Source of the DNA: Zeus faber
Taxonomy: Eukaryota > Chordata > Actinopteri > Zeiformes > Zeidae
DNA: 64,000 bases
Direction: 5' to 3'
Assembly: GCA_960531495.1 (NCBI GenBank)
Contig: OY482862.1
Coordinates: forward strand, 7,536,640-7,600,639
In this document: one piece after another, positions 22,900 to 35,348 of the stretch
Layout of the letters: every line of letters begins with the position of its first letter
Numbering within the stretch: position 1 is the first letter of the stretch
Program-made: the position numbers and the translations under genes
The notes under the pieces: model-generated
What the model saw: only the letters and a program-made list of their open reading frames with translations
Told to the model about the DNA's origin: nothing
The model's database searches: none

Positions 22900-24008
22900 G
22901 GAGATGGAGGCCTATGGAGAGTGGTAGGTAGTGGCATTGTGTCCTGCACTATTGGGCTCCGGCTTTGGACTCCGCGTCGGGTCTTTTCAGCGGAGGGAGA
23001 AGCATGGACGGCGTTCAAAAACCTGACAGACAAAATAAAGAACAGATATTATTTGAATTTCCTTTTTCTTTTTTCTTGTCTTTTTTTTTTTTCCTGCGCC
23101 GAGGCATCTCAAAAAGAAAAAGCCCACACAGCGACATCAACATAATCTGCGATGCAGGGGGAGATTTGCCGCAGTTTCTCCTTCTCCAGACCGGGGCGGA
23201 GCGAGGGGGGTCCTGGCGGGCTGCCGTACGCCGTCCTCCCTACCCAGACGGAACCGCGCCGGATTCGCGGAATAGAGACGGATGTTTCACTTGTAAGGTC
23301 AAGGTTGAAAGGACTCCACTATTTCCTTCAAGAGTAAAATGCTTCGAACTACCATTCCTGCTTCACCCGCTTCTGAATATATGACGGAGTACAGTTCCAC
23401 CTTGACATAATTTGTGGTTGAGGTTCGACTTTTTTTTCGGATTCAGTTCTTGGCGAGTCCGTCGGTGAAAAAAGAGTAGTTTGGGTTTGTTTTTTTCTGC
23501 TCTTCGTTCATTTTATACAGTCGGAGTGATGCGCGGGCAGCGAGGGAGGACGGTGAACGAGTCGGTTCAGTGAGTCAATCAGTCACATCCAATGAATTAC
23601 GCCCAATGCGAGCGACTCCCGAGTCGTTTGGTTCGCAGCGAATGCATCGCTTGCAGTTCTTGCATCGCCCGACTTGAAACGCCTTTCGGAGCGGAGCGTA
23701 AAACTTTCTGTTGTTCCTTTGCCTGTTTCGATCGTTCCCATTTCACCGCCCACAACTCACCGGGCATTAGACGCCGTCAGAAAATAAATACGGTTTGAGG
23801 CGCGCTGCTCCGCGTCACGGTGGCGCAGGGTACGGTGGGGTACGGACCGAGCGATGGAAGGTCGCCGAGAAAGCTTTCCACCCAGAGGGGGAACCTCAGC
23901 GCCGCAGGTGGAGCGGTGACCTGTTGTTTGGAAAGGACGATCAAAAGAGTCTGGAAAGCCCGGCGTGGCGGAGTCCTTGTTTTCACAGCTGCGGATAGGA
24001 AATAAGGG
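22900..24008. other. Unique sequence; weak hAT-family resemblance at 23520-23690
   Basis: No gene recognised. Sequence around 23540-23690 has GAACGAGTCGGTTC and GTTCGCAGCGAATG motifs and a CTTGCAGTTCTTGCATC stretch that faintly resembles the 38-kb hAT MITE family. Agreement is too low for a firm call. Confidence 0.3.
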
Positions 24009-24082
24009 GAGACCAACCCCCCCCCCCCCTCACCCCCCCCGTCACCCCCAACCCCCCACACCCCCGAGCCCCCCCCCCCATT
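24009..24082. repeat. C-rich low-complexity tract
   Basis: Repeated C runs interrupted by TCA, GTCA and ACA. Confidence 0.88.
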
Positions 24083-24827
24083 TATATTCTTTCCCTCTGC
24101 GCTAACTACCTCTCTCAGCTGAAGCTGCCCCGCTCCCTGCTCTTAAAGCCCCTCGAAAGCGCCCCCGTGAATTAATTTAAACCTACTTGAGGAGGAAGCG
24201 ATACGCTCATTTGGGGAGATGAAGCCGCGGACATTATGCCTATGCTAACAAAGCTGATACTCCTCCAGAAGTGCCCTCCATCTCCATAAAGTTCCCATGC
24301 GCCCGTGATAATTGGAGCGGGGCGCACCTTCTACTCCGTTAGAGGGAGGGGGAGGAAGAAAGGTGGGGTTGTTATTCTTGCAGAAGAGCCGGAGCCGGGG
24401 ACGGGGGGTATCTGAGGACTTAAGGGGTAGTAATGGATGTCGCACCTTTGAATCGGCGACCCCTCGACCCCGCCAGTGCATGTTAACAATTTTGCTCGGG
24501 CCGGTGTTGAAACGATTACATAAAAAGTAATGTCGTAATAAAGGCCCCGCTGGGGAGCCAGATTGCCGCCATAAATCAGTTTCATCTTCCTCCCGTTCGG
24601 CGTAGTGGGAGGCGGGAGCTCCGTGATTTTGGGAGGGAAATGTAGCCGATTTCGAAAAAGACTTGTTTTGTACAAGTACCTAGGCTTCAACATAACTCTT
24701 ATAACTGTATTGGTATGTTGACAGATGACCTTGTTTAAGCGAAATATTTTATCTTATTTTGGCACTTGGGCAACTCCCAAAATGCAACTGCGACATAATT
24801 TGTCCAATCAAATATGATACAAATATT

Positions 24828-24828
<1 letters not shown>
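24083..24828. other. Unique sequence, possible regulatory block
   Basis: The stretch 24160-24320 is repeat-free, with GAATTAATTTAAAC and GATAATTGG motifs. No gene or transposon recognised. Confidence 0.4.
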
Positions 24829-24864
<36 letters not shown>

Positions 24865-24966
24865 TGATAATGAGGATAATAATAATGACAATCATTCCCT
24901 ATCCAACTCGGGAAGGCTATTCAAAACAAAGCACAAAAAAATAAATGTTATTATTATTATTATTAT
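24829..24966. repeat. (ATA)n and (TTA)n tracts
   Basis: An ATA array (24829-24862) and, 85 bp later, a TTA array (24949-24966). They are mutually complementary and could form a hairpin. Confidence 0.9.
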
Positions 24967-25103
24967 CCGAGTTCCGTTCCTACAACCAGGTCGTTAGGTG
25001 AATTGGTCGATAAGCGAGAACCTGTGTTATTTTAGGTGGCGTGGCCATTGAGTGTAGTGAATACTGACAGACTGTGGGAACAAGACTAAGAACGCTTATG
25101 AGA

Positions 25104-26043
25104 TGTATACAGTGTATATAGTATATATATTATATATAGTGTATACAGTGTATATAGTATATATATTATATATAGTGTATACAGTGTATATAGTATATAT
25201 AGTGTATACAGTGCATATTGTATATGTAGTATATATAGTGATATAGGGTGTATATAATATAGGAGGTAGAGCTGGTCATCTAGTAATCTAAAGGTTGCTG
25301 GTTCGATCCCAGGCTCCTCCTGCTAGCATGCTGTAGTGTCCTTGAGCAAGACACTTAACCTCTAATTGCTCCTGATGGCTGCGTCCGTCGCTGTTTGAAT
25401 AATTGTAAGTCGCTTTGGATAAAAGCGTCTGCTAAATGTAATGTAAAAAATACAGTGTATATAGTATATATAGTGTATGTATTGTATATAGTATATATAG
25501 TGTATAAAGTGGTTACAGTGTATATAATGTTTATAGTATACATATAGTATATGAAGGGTATATATAGTGTAAACAGTGTATATAGTATATGTAGTATAGT
25601 GTATTTGGTCTATATAGTCTATACAGTGTATATAGTATATATACTGTGTATACAGTGTATATTGTATATGTAGTATATATAGTGTATAGGGTGTGTATAG
25701 TATATATAGTGTATACAGTGTATATAGTACATGTAGTGTATATAGTATGTATAGTGTATATAGTGTAGTATATATAGTATATATCGTGTATATAATAAAT
25801 ATAGTATATACAGTATATAGTGAATATAGTATATATAGTATTTATTGTATATATAGTATATATAGTATATACAGTGTATATAGTATATATAGTATATATA
25901 GAGTTTATAGTGTATGTAGTGTATATAGTATATAAAGTATATACAGTGTATATAGTATATATAGTGTATAAAGTGGTTATAGTGTATATAATATAATGTA
26001 TATAATGTTTATAGTATACATAGTGTATATAGTATATGAAGGG
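25104..26043. repeat. AT-rich minisatellite (TATATAGTGTATACAG type), split by a SINE
   Basis: About 750 bp of imperfect units built from TATATAGTGTATACAGTG and TATATAGTATA lie on both sides of a SINE (25261-25446). Unit length varies around 9-18 bases. The minus strand gives a 190-codon frame of Tyr/Thr/Ile repeats that is a repeat artefact. Confidence 0.93.
25261..25446 (+). mobile_element. tRNA-derived SINE, 5' truncated
   Basis: Starts with the A-box-like AGGAGGTAGAGCTGG, has a B box GGTTCGATCCC (25301-25311) and ends TTGGATAAAAGCGTCTGCTA-AATGTAATGTA, a tail common to fish tRNA-derived SINEs. It differs from the copy at 48931-49130 at about 9 of 185 positions. It lacks about 16 bases at its 5' end compared with that copy. 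It is a retroposon rather than a tRNA gene, because no acceptor stem or CCA-side pairing surrounds the box region. Flanking target duplication cannot be told within the AT-rich minisatellite. Confidence 0.92.
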
Positions 26044-26623
26044 TGATGCGTGATGAGATGCTTGATGCTGAGACGTTGTGGTATTGTACACAGTGTACAG
26101 CACAGACTGGTCAGAGAGCTGGTCCTAAGTCTGAACGGTTGTTTAACAGGTAGGTCCTTAAGTCAGGAGTATCTGTATATAGATATATAAATATCAGCAA
26201 AAAATACACACGGGCAAAAAGAAAGCACAAGAAATATCATCATATTAAGCATATATCAATAAAGCGTTTCCATCATAGACGACCGACTTTCAAAGACAGC
26301 AAACCATAGCTGACATGCGTAGATGTGCAGAGGGTTCAAATGTTTTATTCAAAGCTTTTCGGTCACATCAGCTTTGCATTTCCTGTAGGTGGGTGACGCG
26401 GTTTCGATCAGCATGGGCCAAACGTGAGTTAAACGTGTCTTTGAGAGACACCCTCCTCCCCTCCTCCCCTCCCTCCCTCCCTCTCGCCCTCCTGCCCTGG
26501 TGTGATGTGGTGATAGCCGTGCAGGAACCTCTTGCTCGTCTGATAAACATCTGTCAGCCTGATCAAAGCCGCAGATTTACATCAGATCCTGACAATTAGG
26601 ACTGGGGCGGTAGTCAAACTCAA
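26044..26623. other. Unique non-coding sequence
   Basis: No gene recognised. A pyrimidine-rich CCTCCCTCC stretch lies at 26448-26490. Confidence 0.45.
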
Positions 26624-26638
26624 GGGGGGGGGGGGGGG
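26624..26638. repeat. Poly-G run of 15
   Basis: Homopolymer G; length uncertain. Confidence 0.88.
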
Positions 26639-26839
26639 CGGGCATGGAGGGACGTAGGTCCCAAGACACTACGGGAACTATCTGCATTATCAGCCTGGAG
26701 GGTTATAAGTGCAAAAACTCCCCCCGCCCCCCGTGGTGGTATAGTGGGATATGGGGTGGCGGCGGCCAAAATCACCTGCAATTTTGAAGTCAAAACGGGG
26801 GAATTGTGGTGTGGAAGCAGCAGAAGAGGAGACATTTTT

Positions 26840-26864
26840 TGAGAGAGAGAGAGAGAGAGAGAGA
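26840..26864. repeat. (GA)n microsatellite
   Basis: About 12 GA units. Confidence 0.93.
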
Positions 26865-27122
26865 CCAGCGAAAGCCCACCAGCGCTCCCAGTTTGAGCCC
26901 CTCGGACAGCTGGTAGCGGGTACCAGAAGCAGGGGCAGAACAGTGGCTCTAACGAGTAGCATATGGAGGAAATGGCACGGCCGGCGGGGGCCTGTTGAGT
27001 GGGGAGACAAGTCTGCGCCCAGAAACCACCCACTCACCCACCCTCCCACAGTTCCCACCGGCAGCAACACCAGCCGGTACTGGAAGCACATCCTTTTACC
27101 ACTGGCGCGAGGGGATTTTTAA

Positions 27123-28538
27123 AATGGGAGCGACTCCACCCGATTTTACACAAGTTACCGAAATATGTTTTTTTGCTGAAAATACCACTCAGATGATGCA
27201 TTCTAGCCATTCTAACATGCCTCTAAATGCATTGCGTTCCTGGCGCTCTGTTTTAGTGGGAGGAGCCACCGTCCTGGGCCACGAGCCAATGGAGTTTGAG
27301 CACAAGTTCCGGGTTCTGTGAGCTGATGGGGTTTGAGCTTCACTTGTATTTACTCTGTAAATCAGGTCTATTTAACTCGTGGCCCGCGGGCCGGATACGG
27401 GCCTTTTGAAAATGTTTATGGCCCGTAAGAGGCTGCCCAGCGGAGTTCGTTTTCCGAGTTCCCAGCGAACGCAGCATGCTGCAGATTGTCTCAACAGGAC
27501 CCGCAGACACGACCCGCTCTGCACCTGATTCACTCAGTCGAGCTGACGTTGCATGCCGGGGCTTGAGGTTCTACAAGTTCTATAGCCGTAAATCACCCGA
27601 TTGAGGCATCTAATGCACCTTGGTGAAAATGAAAAGACTACTATCTGCTTCATGGTGATTCAAACAGACCTACTTATTGTTAGTCTGGATACTGGTTTAC
27701 CGTTACTATACTGTTTTCACCTTTAACAAATATTGACCTGTTATGTAAGCACCTTATGTATACTTGGAATTGTTTTTGATGGTATCATGAACAGGCTCTT
27801 TTATTGTCCGTCTGATGGCTACTTGTTTTACTTGTTCATCTTGCATTTAGCACTTAATTTTATGGCTATGGACCTGTTTTAAAATCACCTTCTGTAAACT
27901 TGGAAGTGTTGTTGAGGATATTATAAACAGGCCCACTCAATGTATGTCTGATGGATACTGTTTTTCTATATTCATCTTTTTTTTCTGTATTTGTGGGTAT
28001 GGACCTGTCAGATATACACATCATTTTTGCACTTCTGGATCAAGCCTTGTAACCATCATGCTCTTACTTTTTTGTATGGAATTGATAATAACGAAACAAT
28101 CAGAGTGAAGAAAATAGGGATGCGTGTGACTAGTTTATTCTACATAGAAATATATCTACTAACATTACTGTAACCACAGTTATTTGCAGCCATTTATTGA
28201 CAAAGTATTCTGTGTGGCCCACCAACCCCCAGTGATTTTCCTATTTGGAGGACTTGCCATCGAAGTTGAATAGCCCTGCCATAAAATGTATCTGATTTCA
28301 CCTTATCGGTCCACCGACAATCTGTCTTGAACAAATTTTGAGGCAAGAAACAAGCAATCCAGTGGCTGAATCTTCACTCATATTAGATATACAAGACCCC
28401 ATTAAAAAGTTTGTTCCAGCTTTCGTTGCCGTGCTCCAAGCTTGTGGGGGACACCGCACTGGGACGCACCGGGACACCGCAGGGTTGATTCATGTAAATG
28501 TCGGAAACTAAAATGAAATCACATAAATAAATGTACAA
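27123..28538 (-). mobile_element. TTAA-type (T2/Kolobok-like) non-autonomous element, diverged, split by a hAT element
   Basis: Sequence at 27165-27362 and 28287-28440 matches, in order and on the opposite strand, the element at 48778-49570. Landmarks are TTTGCTGAARATACC, ATTCTAGCCATTCTAACATG, TGATTTCACCTTATC and CGTTGCCGTGCTCC. The copy is interrupted at its centre by a hAT element (27363-28278). Outer ends are eroded: TTAA at 27119-27122 and 28539-28542 may mark them, but the terminal sequence hardly resembles the other copy and about 150 bases seem missing on the right. The 27165-28440 core is certain; the outer limits are not. Confidence 0.75.
27363..28278. mobile_element. hAT-type element inserted into the TTAA-type element
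   Basis: The left end reads CAGGTCTATTTAACTCGTGG and the right end, on the minus strand, CAGGGCTATTCAACTTCGAT. GGCCCGCGGGCC lies just inside the left end, as in many vertebrate hAT elements. Flanks CTGTAAAT (27355-27362) and CCATAAAA (28279-28286) both match the single empty-site sequence CCATAAAC in the related copy at 49 kb, which proves an 8-bp target duplication. The 916-bp insert has no recognisable transposase. About three imperfect units of 131-136 bp, each beginning GACCTGT (27735, 27871, 28002), make up its middle. Confidence 0.88.
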
Positions 28539-28542
28539 TTAA

Positions 28543-29230
28543 AATGCACTATTTTTTTTTTTATTGGTTTTGATTGCCAACAGTCTATCTACCACGTACT
28601 TTATTTTTAATTTTTTTGAGAAAGAAACACAAAGCAGAATTATTTTTCAAATACTTATATTTCCATCATCTGCAGTTTTCGTCACGGACAGTTGGTATTA
28701 ATTTCTCTTTCTTTGAAAAGATTTGTGCTGGTCTTCCCTGCACCGCTTGTTACGTTGTTATGTGTTTTACTCCAGCCGTGTGTGGGGTTATTCTCAGATG
28801 GGGGGGGTGGCTCTAATTCCACTGTGTCTCCGACGTGTTTCACCACATTTTTTCGGAACTAGGCAGCTCACAAAAAACAGTTTGTGTGTATATGCACACG
28901 CACAGAAAAAATTAGTTTTGCATATATATTTATATATATTTTATTTGTATTATATTTCAATAGACATACATACAATGCAGAATATATTTTTGTATTTTTG
29001 TATATTTGGATATTTAAGTTTTTTTATTTGGCTGTTTTCATACACTTTGGCTCTTGGTTCTTGTTCTATTTCTTTCTCATGGTTAAGCCGATGGTTCAAG
29101 GCGATCCTTCCAGCTTAAAAAAAAAAACATAAACAGTAACATAAAAACTATCGGTACAAATCGGATCCGTCTCGTCAACGCTCAGCAGTGTGTGATAGTG
29201 GCAACAGGCACAATCCATCACGCTGCCTGT
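28543..29230. other. AT-rich unique sequence
   Basis: No gene recognised. TATATTTATATATATTTT-type low complexity lies at 28921-29000. Confidence 0.45.
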
Positions 29231-29264
29231 CACACACACACACACACACACACATACGTACACA

Positions 29265-29313
<49 letters not shown>
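29231..29313. repeat. (CA)n microsatellite
   Basis: About 80 bp with a TACGTACACACGCG interruption. Confidence 0.95.
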
Positions 29314-29318
<5 letters not shown>

Positions 29319-29421
29319 CAAACAAACCGTGGTTCAAAGCTCTTACTGTTCAAAGATATTTCCATATCCTTGGTTGTCGGGGCAAATACAAAATACAAAT
29401 ACAAATACTACTCGGCCAGGA

Positions 29422-29423
<2 letters not shown>

Positions 29424-29454
<31 letters not shown>

Positions 29455-29479
29455 CCTCTCTCTCTTTCTTTCTCTCTGA
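29424..29479. repeat. (TC)n microsatellite
   Basis: About 55 bp of TC repeat with CCC and TTTC interruptions. Confidence 0.94.
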
Positions 29480-29505
29480 CTTAACCCCTTCATTTTTCAG
29501 TGACT

Positions 29506-29507
<2 letters not shown>

Positions 29508-29549
<42 letters not shown>
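29508..29549. repeat. (CA)n microsatellite
   Basis: About 20 CA units. Confidence 0.95.
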
Positions 29550-29551
<2 letters not shown>

Positions 29552-29626
29552 GAGTCCACCACAACACTTTCTACTGTATAAACCTACCACCGCCTGGTTG
29601 CCGATCGCGGTTCCTGACATTTTCTG

Positions 29627-29628
<2 letters not shown>

Positions 29629-29680
<52 letters not shown>
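29629..29680. repeat. (TC)n microsatellite
   Basis: About 26 TC units. It is the fourth array within 450 bp, alternating CA and TC. Confidence 0.95.
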
Positions 29681-29682
<2 letters not shown>

Positions 29683-31392
29683 CACTGCCATGCTTTCACC
29701 TGTCACTCAAAACGTCTCTTCCAAAAAGAAAGAAATAAAGTGGGGAAAATATATTTGAAGTGCTGCATTTGAAGTCCCACCAAGGCAACTCCGCGGGATG
29801 CGGCGGGCGTGCGTCAAAGACGGCGATGTCAAAAAGACGGACTATGCCCCATCGAATATGTGCATATTTGATTTCAATTTAAAATTTGATTACACATATG
29901 GGTTTCTTTTTTTCTTTACCGCACCCCCCCCCCCTCACACTTCTCGGATGAAACCGCATAGCTTTACTTTGCTCTTGGCTTGGCCCAGATTTCCCTACCC
30001 CCCCGACCCATCACAATGAGGCGGCGCGTGTTTAGGTTTAACGGCATCTCTGCCTCCCTCACGCTACAACCACTGCTCTTTGTTTTAAGTTTAACCCCCA
30101 CACCCCCACCCACCCCCCCCAAAAAAACAGCCACTTAGCCGAGCATAATCACAAAAATACAGTAAAACGTCTCCCAGTTCCTCTTACTCCCTCCACCTCT
30201 CACCTCCTTCGGTTTAGAGAAAAAAGCAGAAATGGGTAAGAAGTGAAAGATTGGGCAACCTTCGCTAACGTTTGCCTTGCCTTGGCTCCCGCGCCCGTGA
30301 AAAAGTGCAGCGGCAGCACGTTTCGTCACACCGCGGTTTTGAGAGCCGGGTGCCAGGTAGGGCCAGACGGCCGGCCGTGTCGCAACCGGACCCCGACCTG
30401 ACACGCCAGAGTTCCCCCTCCATCGCAGTTTCGCAGCGGGCGAGAAAAAGGGGAAGGAGCGGGGCCCCGGCCGCCCTCCGTTAACTTTCACCTTTGTGTT
30501 TCGCAACGCGCTGAACTGGAATGCACCGCGTGGGAAAAAAAAACAAAAAAAAACAAGGACGCAACCCCCCCTCCCCGAAGGAGCCGATCACTCCCGCGTC
30601 CGCCTTACTCTGAGTCAGCGTCTCCGGCAGCAGGCGGTGAAGCAATCAACCAAAAGCGCTTGACTTTCTCTCTCGGTCGCCCCGTCGCGATCCGCGCAGA
30701 TAAGAATGGATCGGCGAGATTGCGCCGACGCAACGGGAAAACCGGAGCCGAACACGTGAGGAGGCCGATCGTCTGGAAGTGTAACATCAATTGTTAGCAG
30801 ATTGTTGCTCCGTCCTATCTCCAACGGGATCTCTGCAAGGTATCGAGCTCATTAGGAAGGAACCGCCGAGTGCAATTTTCGGGCCCTCCAAGGTAGCCCC
30901 GCCCCCCTCGCCCAACCTTTGGTTCCTTGGTGATGAGAAACAGATGAGGTACTTGAAACACTTTATTTTCTATTAGGGATGATTAAGGTAACGCCACGGG
31001 CTACTTCTGATAAACCAAACACTCGGACCAGTCGGTTATTCGTAATTGCTCCGAGTCGTGGAGCGGGAGCGGCTCCCCCCGCGTGCGCAAAAGGAAATTA
31101 TTCGTGAAAATTTGGGCCTTTTTCTGATTCCATTATGTTCTAACCCCAAGCCGCGGTGTCGCCGTCCCCGCGTCGCAAGTGGCTCTTTAATGCGGGTGTT
31201 TAGCATACGGAGGCGGGCGTTTGTGATCGAATCTGACAGGGGCATGCGGATTCTGTCTGTCAAAAGTGGCACAAAGGGCAGGGTGGGAATTTTTTTTTTG
31301 GGTGGGGGGCGGGGGTAGTCTGGGTGGCAGGACACTTTGATGTGGATTCACTGGGATGAGAACTGGATCTGCTCCCGTGTTTATTGCAAAAA

Positions 31393-31393
<1 letters not shown>
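29681..31393. other. Unique, repeat-poor block
   Basis: C runs lie at 29923-29934 and 30090-30120 and A runs at 30534-30555. The stretches 30830-31010 and 31140-31270 are repeat-free with CTCATTAGG, GATTAAGGTAA and CTTTAATG motifs. No exon recognised. Confidence 0.4.

Positions 31394-31477
<84 letters not shown>
31394..31477. repeat. (TG)n microsatellite
   Basis: About 42 pure TG units. Confidence 0.96.
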
Positions 31478-31479
<2 letters not shown>

Positions 31480-32722
31480 GGGATTGACAGGTTGTTTGAT
31501 GTGTTATTAAGACATGGTAATGTATTCGAGAACGGCACGCATTGCACCGGTCTCTAGATGTACGGCGACGTTAGCGCGGAAGGCGTCGCGAGCGTCGCTT
31601 TTCTGGGTTTAATCGGCTCCTCTCGGAGGTCGGGGGCTGGCCCCGCTCGGGCGATCCGCTTCCTCATCCCTGGCGCAGAAAAAAGAAATTCGTCCTCGCA
31701 AGGTTTTGCTTCTGCTGACCCCTCGGTCTAGACGTAAAAAACTTCCGCTCAATTGACTCTGCGCAGGCTCGTCCCGCCGCGACCGCGGACGCATCCCCGC
31801 GAGGACTCCCGTGATGTAACAGCGTTGACGGGAAATTTGAATATATTAGTTCACGTTACGTGAATGTGTTTTCGTGTCTCAAGGCATTATCGAAATATTC
31901 TGCGTTTCTCTTCCATTTTACATAATTTGCGTCAAGAGGAATTAAATTTTGATGAAAGCAGAAAAGACCAGAGTGGACCCAAAAATTAGAAAACACGCGC
32001 CCTCCTGTTTTCCCGCGTCATCACATGACCATATCATCATCATCAGCATCAGGAGAAATACACCAAGACATATGAAATAATGTCAGGTAATGCAATATGC
32101 CAGTCTTGACACTCAAACCCTGTTTAGGGAACACTTTTAAAAGGTAATGACTTCAACCTTTGCCCAGATGGCAGAATCCGAGGATCCATTACACCTTCTC
32201 CTTTCTGGATCGTGCGCTTCTCATAAAGTTCCTTGATGGTACTTTTTTCTGTTTTTCAAAGATTTTACTACTGCAGTATAACCCTCTCCAGCTTAATCCT
32301 CCAGATGTTGGGAGGAGACAGCCTCACCGAGCGGTTAAACGTACGGTCAATACTGAACCAATAAAGAAGGTGTAAAATGCGCCGAGGCCTGACTGGTTCA
32401 CGTTCAGTCTCCGGAGTTGATTGAGGGAAAACAGCCCGTGTCCTGACATCTGACATCGCTCTCCATAACCCTCGACTCCATCGTTTGAGATGTTCATCGC
32501 ATATTGTAAATAGGTACTGACAGTAGTTGCAATGGGGATGGTTCTTGTTCGACCGTTTACTTTGTTTTCTCTGCGTTCAGATCGAGGAAAATGGAACCAA
32601 GGGGCCACCGGCACCATCGCAGGGACCTGGTTTAGAGAGGGTCGAGGTGGTGTCAGCGATCAGTGTCAACTAAATAGTTCATTAAGGATGTTTTTAGGAC
32701 CGCTACTACGACACTTGTAGCT
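31478..32722. other. Unique non-coding sequence
   Basis: No gene, RNA or repeat recognised, apart from a short ATC tract at 32033-32050. Confidence 0.42.
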
Positions 32723-32730
32723 GTCTGGAC

Positions 32731-33152
32731 CAACCATTCCCAAACTTAAGAACGCCCAATTTGAAATCTGAAAACCTTCTGCGGCCCACCAAAACCTTTA
32801 ATCACAACTCTGATCAACACACGAGTCTAAAATTAAGTATTTTATATATATTTTTTAATTTCATAAACAGAACAGCTCTATGTGAATGCTGGCCTACAGT
32901 GCAAATTAATAATCCATCCACATACGTGTGGCAATTTTCAAAGCGACAAATAATAAAATAGGGTTAACAACTAAAAGATGAGGTCAGTAGATGAAGAATA
33001 ACACCTCATTTAAATCCCATGGCTTTGTTTTCACAAGTTCTGATTACATGTAAATGTAATTTGAATCAGAACTTAAATGTAAATATTTAATTGTAAATAT
33101 TTTAGGGTAATTTCAAATAAGTGACTGCGGCCCACACTTTGGGGAAACACTG
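32731..33152. mobile_element. Non-autonomous hAT-type element (MITE)
   Basis: The left end reads CAACCATTCCCAAACTTAAG and the right end, on the minus strand, CAGTGTTTCCCCAAAGTGTG. GCGGCCCAC occurs near both ends (32782 and 33127). Flanks GTCTGGAC (32723-32730) and CTCTAGAG (33153-33160) agree at 5 of 8 positions, as for an aged 8-bp target duplication. The 422-bp element is AT-rich inside and has no transposase. Confidence 0.75.
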
Positions 33153-33160
33153 CTCTAGAG

Positions 33161-33446
33161 GATGAATAACACAAGCAAAACCACTGAAGCCTGTGGTGAA
33201 CTAGTTGATACAGAATGACCCTGATGCCACTGCATTGCCCTATGAATTGAACCCGCTGCGGCCTCTTGGAAAGCAAAGGGTTTCGATCCACAGCTGTTTC
33301 TCTCCCAGCCATTAAACTAAGATCTTAAGTTTATGCACAGTTATGCACTGGTGCAAATCAACAAATACTAGTTGAGGGATTAATCAAAGGAATTTGGTCC
33401 ACCTTGCTTGTTCATTATCCCTTTGAGAACCCCAGTGTCAGGTTAG
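33161..33446. other. Unique non-coding sequence
   Basis: Nothing recognised. Confidence 0.45.
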
Positions 33447-33502
33447 CATGATGATGATCATCATCATCATCATGATCATCATCATCGTCATCATCATCAT
33501 CC
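33447..33502. repeat. (ATC)n repeat with internal inversion
   Basis: ATGATGATG passes directly into ATCATCATC, making a short palindromic junction, then about 14 imperfect ATC units. Confidence 0.9.
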
Positions 33503-34280
33503 AAAACCATGAGGTACCGTCTCACAACTTTAACATGTCTTTCAACGAAGGAAAGGCAGGAAGGGAAGGAAGGGAGGAAACCTACGTGAACATGGGGAGA
33601 ACATGCAAGTTCAACACAGGAAGGCCCCAGTGGGGTTTCAAGCGAGAGGAGCATCTTGCTGTGAGGTACAGTGTACAGTGAGGTAGCAGTGCACCTCCTG
33701 AGCTTCCACGCCGCCCTCCTGCCGAACATTCTCCTTGAGGGCGCGATCGAAGCGATCACATAAAACCCCCCGATCCAGGCGATCACGGCGGCGGTCGTAG
33801 CACACGATCGCTCAGATTATCTGGACAAAAGACCCTCGGTGGGTTTCAACCTTCACCTTTAACCGCGCATTGCTGGTTGTGCTTTCTTAACACCAGATAA
33901 ATCTGTTCCAACTGAACCCTTGTGCAATCAGTGGAGTCAAAAGCCAGATACGATCTGATTGCATCAGGGCTATGACGGTAATGACTTTAACATTCTCCAT
34001 AGTCCATAACCTTTTACAGTGCATTTCTTTCCCGCCTGCAAGTCTTTCTTTTTTTAACACCCACCGTACGCTCCTCTGAGTGTCTCTATAGGGTGAAGGG
34101 GAAGGGGGCGTTGGGCCGGCCCGCCGCCTCGTGTCCTCTTGGGGGCTTGGTGGAGGTGGAGGTAGCTGTTGGCACTGGATGGGAAGCGTCTGGTTAGCAC
34201 TTAGCGGCTGCAGTGAACAATCCGGTCCGTGGCAGATTAACTTTCCCCACCAGCGGGCCCGCTGGGATCGGGGCTGAGCT
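33503..34280. other. Unique non-coding sequence
   Basis: No gene or mobile element recognised. Short GGAAGG-type repeats lie at 33552-33580. Confidence 0.45.
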
Positions 34281-35000
<720 letters not shown>

Positions 35001-35348
35001 CCTACCCTTGTTTTTTTTTTATATTTTAAGTTATTTAACAGGTTAGTGATACCTTGTCATTAGAATTTATGTTAAATATTAATTATTTATATATATGTAT
35101 GTATAGATATATACATATTTAGTTTTTTTTATATTTATATCTTTTATGGTTTATTGTTAATTTTTTAATGTATATTGTCATTATTCTATTTTAACCCATT
35201 TACCAACCCATTAGCCCATTAAAGAAATTTTATAGCCCCAGTTATTTTTCTATTTTCTATTTTTATTATAATATTACATTTTCTATTTTATTAACACCAG
35301 AATTTCTCTCTGGGGATGAATAAAGTATCTTACCTAATCTAATCGAAT
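35001..35348 (+). mobile_element. Probable non-LTR retrotransposon (L2-like) 3' end
   Basis: AATTTCTCTCTGGGGATGAA followed by TAAAGTATCTTACCTAATCTAATC (35301-35348) resembles the 3' tail of fish L2-clade LINEs, which ends in a short tandem repeat of TATCT-like units. The preceding 300 bases are AT-rich as in a LINE 3' untranslated region. No reverse transcriptase sequence is present, so this is at most a 5'-truncated remnant. Clade assignment is from memory of the tail. Confidence 0.5.

Noticed and set aside
23520-23690. Further copy of the 38-kb hAT MITE family
   Set aside because: Only scattered motif similarity; could be chance in CGAATC/GAGTC-rich sequence.
25261-25335. tRNA-like box A and box B
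   Set aside because: They belong to a SINE; sequence on either side does not form an acceptor stem.
25531-26103. 190-codon open frame on the minus strand, Tyr/Thr/Ile repeats
   Set aside because: It is the translation of the AT-rich minisatellite and has no start context, homology or splice signals.
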